A DNA stretch of 40,234 nucleotides. It comes from Hyphomicrobiales bacterium (lineage in GTDB: Bacteria > Pseudomonadota > Alphaproteobacteria > Rhizobiales > Rhizobiaceae). Shown here one piece after another: positions 31,685-39,381 of this stretch. Position 1 is the stretch's first letter, and every line of letters begins with the position of its first letter. The position numbers were made by a program, and so were the translations under genes. The DNA lies in NCBI GenBank assembly GCA_021775495.1, contig JAJFHT010000253.1, positions 1 through 40,234 of the forward strand. Direction: 5' to 3'. The notes below the pieces were generated by a model. The model ran no database searches, had not been told where the DNA came from, and saw nothing but the letters and a program-made list of their open reading frames with translations.

Positions 31685-32893
31685 CTATGATGGCAGCTGG
31701 TCCGCCCCTTCAACTTGCGTCTTGCGCAGGACAATACGCGCAAGAATGAACGCCGCAATCGAACAAAGCGTGATGGCGGCGACCATCGGAAGTGCCGTGC
31801 CGTCAAAAAACGGTCCGGTGGCGGCAATCATGAATCCGCCCGTGAGCATCTGCAACGTGCCGCCAAGCGACGACGCGAGGCCGGCGATATCGCCGTGATT
31901 GTCGAGGGCCATGACCATGGTCGTCGGAATGACCAGTCCAAGGCACGCATTGGCAAGAAACAGGCAACCGACGATTACTTCAAGCGTGCCATATCCAGTT
32001 GTTACCAGCGCCAGCAGCAGCAATGAAAAGCACAGAAAACCGGCTACCGCGGCGGAGACCACGCGGGTCGCGCCGTACCGTTCGCCAAGGACCGCGGCAA
32101 ATTGGGATGCAGAAAAGAAGCCGATTGCATTGATGGCAAAAGCCAGGCTGAAACCAAGCGGCGACAAGCCGAACTGGCCGGTATAGACAAACGAGGCACT
32201 GGCAATGAACACAAAGAAGCTGGCCATCCCGAATCCGCCGATAAAGGTCAATCCCATGAACAGCGGGTCCGACAGCAGGATGCGCGATCCGCGCAGCAGG
32301 GATGTGCCGTTTACCGCGACACGGTTCCCGGGCGCCAGGGTTTCGGGCAACTTGAAACCCGTAATCAGCAGGCTGGCCGCTGCCGCAGCGCACAAAGCCC
32401 AGAAGATCGCTCGCCAGCTCCACAGTTGGATGATGCCGCTGCCGGCCAGCGGTGCCAGCATCGGAGACACACTGATGACCATCATGATCATCGCCATCAG
32501 TCGGGTCGCTTCCGTCCCGGTGTGAAGATCGCGGATAATGGCGCGGGGCACCACCATGACGACGGCTCCGCCAACGCCCTGCAGGAAGCGTGCGGCAATC
32601 AGCCAGCCGATTGACGGGGCGAGCGCGCAGCCGATGGATCCGGCAATGAAAATCAGCAGGCCGACATAGATCGGTGGCTTGCGCCCCACCTGATCGGCGA
32701 TTGGCCCGTACGCAAGCTGCGCCACGCCAAAGGCGATAAAAAATGCCGTCAATGTCATCTGCGTCGCCGCAACACCGGCGTTCAGGTCGGCCGCGATTGC
32801 CGGCATGGCGGGCAGGTAGATGTCAATCGAAAACGGGCCGACACAGGATAACAGACCAAGTATTGCGGCCGACCGGAACAATCCACTGGACAT
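31685..32893 (-). CDS. Bcr/CflA-family MFS drug exporter
   Basis: 402-aa inner-membrane antiporter with twelve predicted helices. DHA1/Bcr motifs are seen: FSIDIYLPAMPAIAADL in helix 1, the cytoplasmic loop GPIADQVGRKPP between helices 2 and 3, and RFLQGVGGAVVMVVPRAIIRDL in helices 4-5. ATG 32893 is used because the family begins just before helix 1 and AGAGG lies nine nt upstream; the open frame extends far upstream into the neighbouring gene without family similarity. Expected to export an unidentified drug-like or metabolic compound. Confidence 0.9.
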   Translation of the reverse strand: MSSGLFRSAAILGLLSCVGPFSIDIYLPAMPAIAADLNAGVAATQMTLTAFFIAFGVAQLAYGPIADQVGRKPPIYVGLLIFIAGSIGCALAPSIGWLIAARFLQGVGGAVVMVVPRAIIRDLHTGTEATRLMAMIMMVISVSPMLAPLAGSGIIQLWSWRAIFWALCAAAAASLLITGFKLPETLAPGNRVAVNGTSLLRGSRILLSDPLFMGLTFIGGFGMASFFVFIASASFVYTGQFGLSPLGFSLAFAINAIGFFSASQFAAVLGERYGATRVVSAAVAGFLCFSLLLLALVTTGYGTLEVIVGCLFLANACLGLVIPTTMVMALDNHGDIAGLASSLGGTLQMLTGGFMIAATGPFFDGTALPMVAAITLCSIAAFILARIVLRKTQVEGADQLPS

Positions 32894-33009
32894 TGAGAAC
32901 AACCTCTTTACGCGGCAAGCACCGCACGGTTCCGGCAGGCGCCAGTCCGGCGCTTGCCGATATTCATTGAACTTCCATCGCCAGATGTTAGATAATCTGG
33001 CGGCGTCGC

Positions 33010-34035
33010 TTAAGTTTTTCCGAGTTCTGCGCGCAGCAGGGCGGCGCCATCCCCGAGTGCCTTGAGTTTGCCTTCCGCTACATGGCGCGGCAGGGGTGCC
33101 ATGCCGCAATTGGTGCAGGCGATCATGCGTTCAGGATCGACAAACTCCATTGCCGCGCGAAGTGTCGCTGCTACTTTTTCCGGTGTTTCCACTGTTTGAC
33201 TCGCGACGTCGATGGCTCCGACGAGAATTTCCTTGTCCTTGAGCAAACCAAGCACCGAAAGCGGTACTCTGGAATCGGCGCATTCCAATGAGACTTGGTC
33301 GATGCGGCTGTCGTTCAAAGCAGGAAAAAACGTCTCATATTGGCGCCATTCATCGCCAAGGCTCTCTTTCCATTCAATGTTTGCCTGAATGCCGTAGCCA
33401 TAGCAGATATGCACCGCCGTTTTGCAGGTCAGACCGTCTATGGCTCGGTGAAGGGCATCAACACCCCAAATCGGAACCTGATCCATGAAAGCGTTGAATG
33501 CCGGTTCGTCAAACTGGATGACGTCAATCCCACGAGCCTCAAGCTCGAGCGCTTCCTCGTTCAAAAGAGCGGCAAATGCCATGGCCATTTCGGGCCGGCT
33601 TCCATAATGGTCGTCAGCGATCGTATCGCAGATTGTCATTGGCCCGGGCAGGGTGAATTTTAGCTGGCGATCGGTATGTCTACGGCAGAAACCGGCCGCT
33701 TCGCCGTGAACGGATTTTTTGCGCCGAACGGCCGATGTGACCGTCGGGACCTGCGCATTGTAGCGGTCATCACGAATCCCCATTGTGGTCATGCGTTGCC
33801 AGTCGATACCGTCGATTTCCTCCAGAAATCCGTGCACAAAGTGCCTGCGGAATTGCTCGCCGTCGCAGACGATGTTGATACCGGCATCTTCCTGGATTTT
33901 GATCCAGGCGAGTGCGGCATCCTGCTGGCCCTCGCTTAAGGAAGGTCCCTTCAAACGCCAGGGCGCCCAGAGTGTCTCCGGCTCTGCCAGCCAGGATGGT
34001 TTCGGCAAGCTGCCGGCTATCGTTGTTGCGATCAT
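33010..34035 (-). CDS. mesD: MesD-like core methionine synthase (short MetE)
   Basis: 341-aa cytoplasmic zinc methyltransferase making methionine from homocysteine. It covers only the catalytic C-terminal domain of MetE (full MetE is ~750 aa). Zinc-ligand motifs: HICYGYG (His-x-Cys), SLECADSR (Glu) and TNCGMAPLP (Cys); IQFDEPAFN is also conserved. N-terminal TIAGSLPKPSWLA and the general sequence recall MesD proteins of proteobacteria, which act with partner MesX (DUF1852). No MesX gene lies beside it. ATG 34035 begins the conserved part; the upstream open frame has no family features. The call of MesD over other COG0620 enzymes is from memory of the family. Confidence 0.82.
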   Translation of the reverse strand: MIATTIAGSLPKPSWLAEPETLWAPWRLKGPSLSEGQQDAALAWIKIQEDAGINIVCDGEQFRRHFVHGFLEEIDGIDWQRMTTMGIRDDRYNAQVPTVTSAVRRKKSVHGEAAGFCRRHTDRQLKFTLPGPMTICDTIADDHYGSRPEMAMAFAALLNEEALELEARGIDVIQFDEPAFNAFMDQVPIWGVDALHRAIDGLTCKTAVHICYGYGIQANIEWKESLGDEWRQYETFFPALNDSRIDQVSLECADSRVPLSVLGLLKDKEILVGAIDVASQTVETPEKVAATLRAAMEFVDPERMIACTNCGMAPLPRHVAEGKLKALGDGAALLRAELGKT

Positions 34036-34541
34036 GACAATCTCTCTGGAACGCTGCCCGATCGGCCAGCCTGAAGTGATTGATAAAGCATGACGGGTCT
34101 TTGATCCACAGTGGCGACCTGCACTACAAACCATCGATCGGCTTACGCAAGCCTGAACCTGGCGGACTTCTGTGCCGCGCCGGCGAACCGCTCTCGCCGA
34201 ATTATTGTAGCAAGAAGACCAAGCAGAAGAGAAACGAACACCATGCTCCGTTTCGTCAGCCACGCAACCGCGGCAATACGGCGACTGTCTTCAAATACGG
34301 CTTTCCCGTCGGACGCGTGGTCGTGAACTTCGCCAGCGCGAATGATGCGGCAAAGCTGAATCGCCCCTGATCATTCGGCTTCGCCGGACTTGGGATGGTT
34401 TCCGTGGTCCGTTTTTCTTCGGCAATCACATAGTAATAAACATTGAAATGTCTGTGATCCGCTGCCGTTACCCAGCCGTAGAGAGTTGTGCTTGCAAGCA
34501 AGAACACACCCAACCCTCAAACAATCATCGGGAGAACATTT
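34036..34541. other. 506-bp region without a convincing gene
   Basis: Divergent gap between the mesD-like gene (minus) and the fasciclin gene (plus), so it should hold both promoters. I see no consensus promoter, tRNA or riboswitch fold that I can support. One minus-strand frame, 34256-34513 (85 codons, starting TTG after GAGGG), has a leader-like hydrophobic beginning and natural-looking composition, but I recognise no family and would not annotate it as a gene. A direct 8-bp inverted repeat CTTGCAAG lies at 34491-34498. Confidence 0.5.
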
Positions 34542-35021
34542 ATGTTCCGTCGTACCCTTCTTGCTGTCCTTACCACAATTCCACTTGCACTCGGAAGCGT
34601 CGCTGCAAAAGCGGCTGATATTGTCGAAACCGCGATATCCGCGGGTAGTTTCAAGACGCTTGTCGCCGCCGTTGAGGCCGCCGGCCTCGTCGATACGCTC
34701 AAGGGTGAAGGTCCTTTCACCGTTTTTACGCCGACAGATGACGCCTTTGCAAAACTCCCCGCCGGTACTGTCGAGGATCTTTTGAAACCGGAAAACAAGG
34801 ACAAATTGGTGGCCGTCCTGACCTATCATGTCGTTCCGGGCAAGATCATGTCCGGAGACATCGCGGGCAAGACATCAGCCGTCAAAACCGTCCAGGGAGG
34901 CGAGCTGACTGTTGATGCCACCGATGGCGTCAAAGTCAATGAGGCGAGCGTGGTCACCGCCGATATCGAAGCCTCGAACGGCGTCATTCACGTCATCGAC
35001 GCCGTCGTTCTGCCTAAATAA
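34542..35021 (+). CDS. Secreted fasciclin (FAS1)-domain protein
   Basis: 159 aa: Sec signal peptide about 1-24 ([16 protein letters not shown], ending AAKAAD) and a single FAS1 domain covering the rest. FAS1 hallmarks: [25 protein letters not shown] (H1 region), [10 protein letters not shown], and [13 protein letters not shown] (H2 region) at the very end. FAS1 proteins mediate adhesion or matrix interaction; the sub-function is unknown. ATG 34542 with GGGAG upstream begins the signal peptide directly. Ends before a strong hairpin terminator. Confidence 0.92.
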   Translation: MFRRTLLAVLTTIPLALGSVAAKAADIVETAISAGSFKTLVAAVEAAGLVDTLKGEGPFTVFTPTDDAFAKLPAGTVEDLLKPENKDKLVAVLTYHVVPGKIMSGDIAGKTSAVKTVQGGELTVDATDGVKVNEASVVTADIEASNGVIHVIDAVVLPK

Positions 35022-35036
35022 AATTTGATCCGAAGC

Positions 35037-35067
35037 GTGAAGGGCCGGCCCCATGTCGGCCCTTCAC
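35037..35067. terminator. Bidirectional terminator hairpin
   Basis: Perfect 11-bp stem: GTGAAGGGCCG (35037-35047) pairs with CGGCCCTTCAC (35057-35067), 9-nt loop, followed by ATTTCAT. Lies 16 bp after the fasciclin stop and 20 bp before the convergent LysE-family stop, so it likely serves both. Confidence 0.82.
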
Positions 35068-35086
35068 ATTTCATCAGGCCCAGATT

Positions 35087-35710
35087 TCAAACCCTGCGCA
35101 AATCAGCGGTCGCAAGCCCTAAGGCAAAGACCAGATAGGTCGAACCGGTGATGCGGTCGAACCATAGTTTCCGGTGACCGGAGAAAAGCCGGTTTACACC
35201 CAAACCAATCGCGCAATAGCCGACATAGACAATGATTGTGACGAGCAATGCAGATGGCGCAAGAACCAGGAGCTGTGGCGTCAACGGAATTGTCGCATCA
35301 ACAAATTGCGTGAACACGGCAAGCCAGACAAAGATGGCTTTCGGATTGCTAAGCGAGATCAGGATTGCTTTTTGCACCAATTGCGACGGTGACCGATCTT
35401 GCGATCCCTTCTGGATACGAAATGCACCCCCCGTACGCAGCATCGAAATGCCGAGCCAGGCGAGATAGGCGACACCTGCCCATCGCAACAGATCAAAAAG
35501 CGCCGGATTGGCATTGAGAAACGCTGACATGCCCGACAGGGCGAGCGTCATGTGAAGCGTACTGGCAAGAAAAAGACCGGCAACACTCCACAACCCTTTT
35601 GCAAAACCGTGTGTGGCCGATGCGGAAATGCAGTTCATGGCATTCGGACCGAGGGGAATACTCGCGACGGTCCAGATCGCCATGAAAACCAGCCAACTCT
35701 CCAAGCTCAT
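35087..35710 (-). CDS. LysE/RhtB-family amino-acid exporter
   Basis: 207-aa inner-membrane protein with six hydrophobic segments. Family motif near the N-terminus: ASIPLGPNAMNCISASATHGFAKGL (the GPN...G..G pattern), and AGVAYLAWLGISMLR in the third segment. Exports amino acids or homoserine-lactone-like compounds; exact substrate unknown. ATG 35710 with AGGAG about ten nt upstream is chosen because a longer frame would add 42 residues without similarity. Divergent from the beta-propeller gene at 35854. Confidence 0.9.
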   Translation of the reverse strand: MSLESWLVFMAIWTVASIPLGPNAMNCISASATHGFAKGLWSVAGLFLASTLHMTLALSGMSAFLNANPALFDLLRWAGVAYLAWLGISMLRTGGAFRIQKGSQDRSPSQLVQKAILISLSNPKAIFVWLAVFTQFVDATIPLTPQLLVLAPSALLVTIIVYVGYCAIGLGVNRLFSGHRKLWFDRITGSTYLVFALGLATADLRRV

Positions 35711-35853
35711 GCCGTTCTCACTCCTAAAATGCCCGGCGGCGCCCGGTTCATGATGCACAAAATGCAATTGTTTGCACCGGTACTTGTGATTGCCCGGACA
35801 ATAGGCGATGGACGGAGCCTGACGAACCTCATGCAAGTGCTTTGGAGCAGGAC

Positions 35854-36942
35854 ATGAAAAAACTCCTTGGCCCGGCCGCCGCGCTGGTCCTGATCGGCCT
35901 GGCCTATCTGTTGCTCTGGCCGGTTCCGATCGAACCGGTGGCCTGGCAGGCGCCAGAGGACAAGGGATATGTCGATGCGTTTGAGAGCAACAACCGGCTG
36001 AGTGCTCTGAAATTTGTCGATCTCGGCGATGACAGCGGCCCGGAAGATGCGGCGATGGGCCCTGATGGGAACGTTTACGTTCCGACCCATTCCGGCAAGA
36101 TATTGAGTATTGACCTGGAAACCTCTGTTGTTTCGGAATTTGCAGATCCTGGAGGCCGGGTGCTGGGCTTGGAATTTTCAGATCGTGGCGAGCTCTTTGC
36201 TGCCGACGCCTATCGCGGTCTGCTCAAGATCGCTGCAGACGGAAACGTAACCGTGCTTGCCGACAGCACCAAAGACGGCTTGCCCATTCTCTACGCCGAT
36301 GATCTGGACATCACCCGCAACGGAACCGTCTATTTCTCGGACGCCTCGACGAAGTTCGGCGCAAAGGCCAATGGCGGAACCCTGCCGGCCTCCCTGCTGG
36401 ACCTGATGGAGCACGGGCCGAATGGCAGGGTCCTGAAATATGATCCGGTCAGCGGCGAGACCACCACCATTCTGGACGGCCTGAGTTTTGCCAATGGCAT
36501 CGCGCTTTCACGTGACGAGACGTTTCTGCTGATTGCCGAAACCGGCACGTACAGCGTGCTGAAACACTGGTTGTCCGGCGACAGGGCCGGCCAGACGGAA
36601 AAGCTGATTGAAAACCTGCCGGGATTCCCGGACAACATAAATGACAACCCTGATGGCACATTCTGGATGGGCCTTGTCAGCCCGCGCTCGGCCCCGGTCG
36701 ACGGCATGTCGGACAGCCCGTTTTTACGCAGCATCGTGATGCGGCTGCCCGCCGCGATGCGGCCGAAGCCGCAACGCTATGGGTTTGCCGTCCGGTTCGA
36801 TGCAGATGGAACCATTCTCGACAACCTGCAGGACCCGTCGGGGGACTATGCACTGGTGACCGGCGCGATAGATGCTGGTGACGGCAATGTCGTCGTCACC
36901 AGTCTGACGGAACCAAGGCTGGGTTATCTTCCAAAACCCTGA
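35854..36942 (+). CDS. Membrane-anchored SMP-30 / strictosidine-synthase-like beta-propeller
   Basis: 362 aa. Residues about 4-25 are one membrane anchor or uncleaved signal (LGPAAALVLIGLAYLLLW), after which the protein should be periplasmic. The remainder shows six-bladed propeller repeats typical of strictosidine synthase / gluconolactonase relatives: GPEDAAMGPDGNVYVPTHSGKI, YADDLDITRNGTVYFSDASTKF, LSFANGIALSRDETFLLIAETGT and PDNINDNPDGTFWMGLVSPRS. Such proteins hydrolyse lactones or esters or act as arylesterases; the substrate is unknown. ATG 35854 with GGAG six nt upstream is used; a TTG four codons earlier is less likely. Confidence 0.87.
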   Translation: MKKLLGPAAALVLIGLAYLLLWPVPIEPVAWQAPEDKGYVDAFESNNRLSALKFVDLGDDSGPEDAAMGPDGNVYVPTHSGKILSIDLETSVVSEFADPGGRVLGLEFSDRGELFAADAYRGLLKIAADGNVTVLADSTKDGLPILYADDLDITRNGTVYFSDASTKFGAKANGGTLPASLLDLMEHGPNGRVLKYDPVSGETTTILDGLSFANGIALSRDETFLLIAETGTYSVLKHWLSGDRAGQTEKLIENLPGFPDNINDNPDGTFWMGLVSPRSAPVDGMSDSPFLRSIVMRLPAAMRPKPQRYGFAVRFDADGTILDNLQDPSGDYALVTGAIDAGDGNVVVTSLTEPRLGYLPKP

Positions 36943-36951
36943 CCGGGCGTT

Positions 36952-37455
36952 TCAGCTGTTTTGTGCCTGCAACTCTGAAAACAGCTCATCAAGTACCGCG
37001 TATCCCTTGCCCCAGCCGTTATCCATACCGGCCATTGCGTCGGCAAAACAGGCGATTTCGGCTTCGGTTGCCTCTATCGGCACCATTGTCATCCGCACCT
37101 TGGTTGTTGAGCCCGCATCCTCGAATGTCACGGTTGTCAGCAGCACGCGGGGCCAATCCGGCATCATCGGGTTTGTGGTGATGTTCCAGTCGGCGTCCGA
37201 TGAAGAGTGATGCCAGACGAGCTTTTCCTGCGGCACGATTTCCTGGAACACCATTTTACTGAGATCGGATTTGTCGCCCCATTTCATCTCGTTGCGCCAT
37301 TCCCCGCCGGGGTTCAGATCGAACTTGTGGATGATGGTGTCCACGCCAGGTCCGTACCAGCGCGCCAACAGGTCCGGATCCGTCCAGGCGCGCCAGACCA
37401 TTTCACGCGGCGCGTTGAAGACTCGGTCCAGTATGTACTCGGGCAGTTCACTCAT
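36952..37455 (-). CDS. SRPBCC (AHSA1/START-like) family protein
   Basis: 167-aa cytoplasmic protein with an AHSA1-type lipid/hydrophobe-binding fold: ILDRVFNAPREMVWRAWTDPDLLARWYGPG at the N-terminus, LNPGGEWRNEMKWGD, the EIVPQEKLVWHH strand and a final helix with GMDNGWGKGYAVLDELF. Family members bind small hydrophobic ligands; no specific substrate is known. Its start overlaps the end of an ArsR-type gene by 8 bp, the common SRPBCC-ArsR pair, so the two are translated together. It ends 9 bp from the convergent beta-propeller gene. Confidence 0.9.
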   Translation of the reverse strand: MSELPEYILDRVFNAPREMVWRAWTDPDLLARWYGPGVDTIIHKFDLNPGGEWRNEMKWGDKSDLSKMVFQEIVPQEKLVWHHSSSDADWNITTNPMMPDWPRVLLTTVTFEDAGSTTKVRMTMVPIEATEAEIACFADAMAGMDNGWGKGYAVLDELFSELQAQNS

Positions 37456-37819
37456 TTTCGCTATCCCTTGTTTCGGCTTGTTTCATGTGGAGGAGAACAT
37501 CGTCCAGCTGATCAAAGCTTGTCCCCCAGAAAGCTCTGAATTCGGTAAGCCAGTCGACTGCCGCTTCCATGTTCTCAGCCTTCAGTCTCGCCGGCCGTCG
37601 CTGTTCATCAACGCCCCGCTCAACCAATCCCGCCCGTTCCAGCACCTTCAGATGCCTCGACACCGCCGGTTGGCTGATTTCGAACGGCGCTGCGATTTCA
37701 TTAACCGAAGCCTCACCTTCGGCGAGGCGTGACAATATTGCCCGCCGGGTAGGATCGGCCAACGCCGCAAATACCGCATCGAGATTCGGTTGTGGATTTG
37801 TATAACAGAGTTGTTCCAT
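37448..37819 (-). CDS. ArsR-family regulator paired with SRPBCC gene
   Basis: 123-aa winged-helix repressor: LDAVFAALADPTRRAILSRLAEGEASVNEIA then ISQPAVSRHLKVLERAGLVERGVDEQRRPARL. No metal-binding cysteine pattern is evident (one Cys near the start), so another ligand or none is likely; this subgroup typically regulates the adjoining SRPBCC gene. No ribosome site precedes ATG 37819, but a TATAAC hexamer ends nine nt before the ATG and TTGACA lies 14 bp further up, which could give a leaderless transcript. The start is chosen because the longer frame adds 23 residues of repeat-derived sequence. Confidence 0.88.
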   Translation of the reverse strand: MEQLCYTNPQPNLDAVFAALADPTRRAILSRLAEGEASVNEIAAPFEISQPAVSRHLKVLERAGLVERGVDEQRRPARLKAENMEAAVDWLTEFRAFWGTSFDQLDDVLLHMKQAETRDSENE

Positions 37820-37855
37820 AATAATATGGTTATATAAAGTTGAACCGGTGTCAAT

Positions 37856-37882
37856 GGGATTCCCGGGATTCCCGGGATTTCG
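37856..37882 (+). repeat. Short tandem repeat of GGGATTCCC
   Basis: The 9-bp unit GGGATTCCC occurs twice directly followed by a third partial copy (GGGATT). It sits between the ArsR-type gene and the IS5 scar, at the junction where the transposase similarity ends. May be a chance slippage repeat. Confidence 0.6.
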
Positions 37883-37886
37883 GATC

Positions 37887-38012
37887 ACCGGAGCGTAATA
37901 CCCCGAAAATACCGTTCAATGCGCGTCGGTCATCGACGCGCGAGGCGCCACGAGATTTGTTGGGAACAACAGACTGAATGACATTCCATTCGCCGTTAGT
38001 GAGGGTTTGCCG
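37887..38012 (-). pseudogene. IS5-family transposase N-terminal remnant
   Basis: A stretch of about 42 residues (LRQTLTNGEWNVIQSVVPNK then RVDDRRALNGIFGVLRSG) matches the well-known start of IS5-family (IS427-type) transposases, but several positions are altered and the similarity stops abruptly after RSG, where the sequence runs into the GGGATTCCC repeat. The rest of the enzyme, and the terminal repeats of the element, are absent here. Transcribed direction minus. This is a dead scar, not a working element. Confidence 0.75.
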
Positions 38013-38019
38013 CAAAGTC

Positions 38020-38309
38020 GAAGTCTGATTTTGAAGCTGGAACCACGAGCCCAATGCATTTCTAACAGATATGGGAACGTCCGATATTGCCCAAAGATCG
38101 GACCTTTTCAACTTGAATGGTAATGTCGAAGTTTGACCCAAAACGGTCATGAGCATGCGATTTGAAGCGTCGATTTGCGACACCAACTGCACCGCAAATA
38201 TGCACCACGGCCACAGCCCGGAATTCCTGAAATTGCCCAGTGGCTGTTATGTCATGAATTGCGCACCACTCACGGCTCAAAGCGCTCTCAACGACAAAGG
38301 TGTCGGTCT
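38020..38309. other. Non-coding patch with possible dispersed-repeat debris and a doubtful small frame
   Basis: Base and codon use differ from the surrounding genes. Around 38060-38160 the sequence, read on the minus strand, resembles shadow-translation pieces (HDRFGSNFDI, VLGQT) I associate with interspersed intergenic repeats of Hyphomicrobiales. A minus-strand frame 38062-38313 (83 codons) starts with ATG overlapping the lysR stop by 4 bp, but its second half is the repeat-like sequence; I would not call it a gene without support. Weak recognition only. Confidence 0.35.
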
Positions 38310-39221
38310 TCATATTTCAACACGCTCCAGCCATCTCTGCAGGGAATTCAAGACTGTCTCGGTGGCTTTGGTCAGGTGGCTGCCCGGCGGTCTCAATGCG
38401 TAAACAGAATAGCGAGGCTTGTTGGCAGCTGGCAATAGGCGGACAAGGCGCCCTTCTTTGATGGGCCGTGCCACCAAGAATCTTGGCAGTAATGCGATAC
38501 CTGCGCTTCCCAATACAGCAGCTCGAAGGGCTAATCCGCTGTCGGATCGAACGGGCCCGGATATGTGAATGCCCTGAGGTGCCGAGGCGTCGGTAACGTC
38601 CCAAAAACCTTTGCGCTCGTGATCAAATGCAGCAGCGAACCAAATGCAAGGCAATTCGGCAAGATCTATCACCCGATCTGGTTGGCCGTTCTTACCTATC
38701 CAAGCCGGACTGGCGCAAAGTTCAACCACCCCACTGGCAAGTTTTCTCGCGAGTAAGTCGCTATCCAGGAGTTGACCGGTGGCGGCAAGCCGTAAAGCGA
38801 TATCAAATCCTTCAGCGATCAGATCAACACGCCGGTCTGTCAATGCGACGTCGACCTGCAAATCAGGATGCGCTTCGAGTAAATCGGGTAGCGCCTCGCT
38901 CATATAAGCAAAACCAAGGCTTGTGGGCAGCGAAAGGCGAACTCTGCCCCTCGCAGTCTCCTTACCCGCCCGCACCATCTCGGTCGCATCATCGGCAATT
39001 TCCAACGCTTCGAGCGCGCGGGCGTGAAACTGCCTTGCGCTGTAGGTTGGTTGGACATGGTGCGTGTTCCGAAAGAACATTTGCGTACCCAACGCATCCT
39101 CAATGCGCCGGATTGCCTTACTAACGGCAGAACGAGTAACCCCCAGTTTGCGGGAGGCTTCGGAAAAATTTCCCTCGCGCATTACAGCGTCGAGCGCGCG
39201 CAGATCGTCAAGTGACCACAT
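38310..39221 (-). CDS. LysR-family transcription regulator
   Basis: 303 aa. N-terminal winged helix (about 1-60): LDDLRALDAVMREGNFSEASRKLGVTRSAVSKAIRRIEDALG, then the LysR substrate-binding domain (about 90-295) with VRLSLPTSLGFAYMSEALPDLL and VDLIAEGFDIALRLA. ATG 39221 starts the family's normal N-terminus; an upstream codon at 39260 would put a 17-bp palindromic operator inside the gene. It is divergent from the exported beta-propeller gene at 39382, its likely target, and two copies of a palindrome lie between them. The effector is unknown. Confidence 0.92.
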   Translation of the reverse strand: MWSLDDLRALDAVMREGNFSEASRKLGVTRSAVSKAIRRIEDALGTQMFFRNTHHVQPTYSARQFHARALEALEIADDATEMVRAGKETARGRVRLSLPTSLGFAYMSEALPDLLEAHPDLQVDVALTDRRVDLIAEGFDIALRLAATGQLLDSDLLARKLASGVVELCASPAWIGKNGQPDRVIDLAELPCIWFAAAFDHERKGFWDVTDASAPQGIHISGPVRSDSGLALRAAVLGSAGIALLPRFLVARPIKEGRLVRLLPAANKPRYSVYALRPPGSHLTKATETVLNSLQRWLERVEI

Positions 39222-39229
39222 TTGCTTTT

Positions 39230-39246
39230 GGTTCCAATTTGGAACC
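39230..39246. promoter_or_regulatory. Perfect 17-bp palindrome, candidate LysR recognition site
   Basis: GGTTCCAA-T-TTGGAACC, perfect 8-bp arms with a central T, nine bp before the lysR start. A diverged copy occurs 98 bp away (39328-39344). Placement fits a LysR autoregulatory/recognition site. Confidence 0.6.
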
Positions 39247-39327
39247 ACCATATATCTCAAAAAGTATCTATGGCAAACACAGTTATGGACTTATTGTCGC
39301 GAGATAGAGCGATGGATTGAATATTGA

Positions 39328-39344
39328 GGTTCTCAAATGGAACC
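39328..39344. promoter_or_regulatory. Imperfect copy of the palindrome, candidate LysR activation site
   Basis: GGTTC-TCAAAT-GGAACC keeps the outer arms (GGTTC / GAACC) of the perfect copy. It lies 38 bp before the beta-propeller ATG, where a LysR activator site near the -35 would be expected. Confidence 0.5.
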
Positions 39345-39381
39345 AACACTGCTCGCATCTGCCGCAACAAGAGGAGTTACC

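Noticed and set aside
34256-34513. Minus-strand frame of 85 codons with a hydrophobic beginning
   Set aside because: TTG start, no recognised family and no operon context; kept only as a remark in the gap description.
38062-38313. Minus-strand 83-codon frame overlapping the lysR stop by 4 bp
   Set aside because: Its second half is repeat-like sequence (RFGSNFDI type) and no family is recognised, so the overlap is probably chance or a decayed gene.
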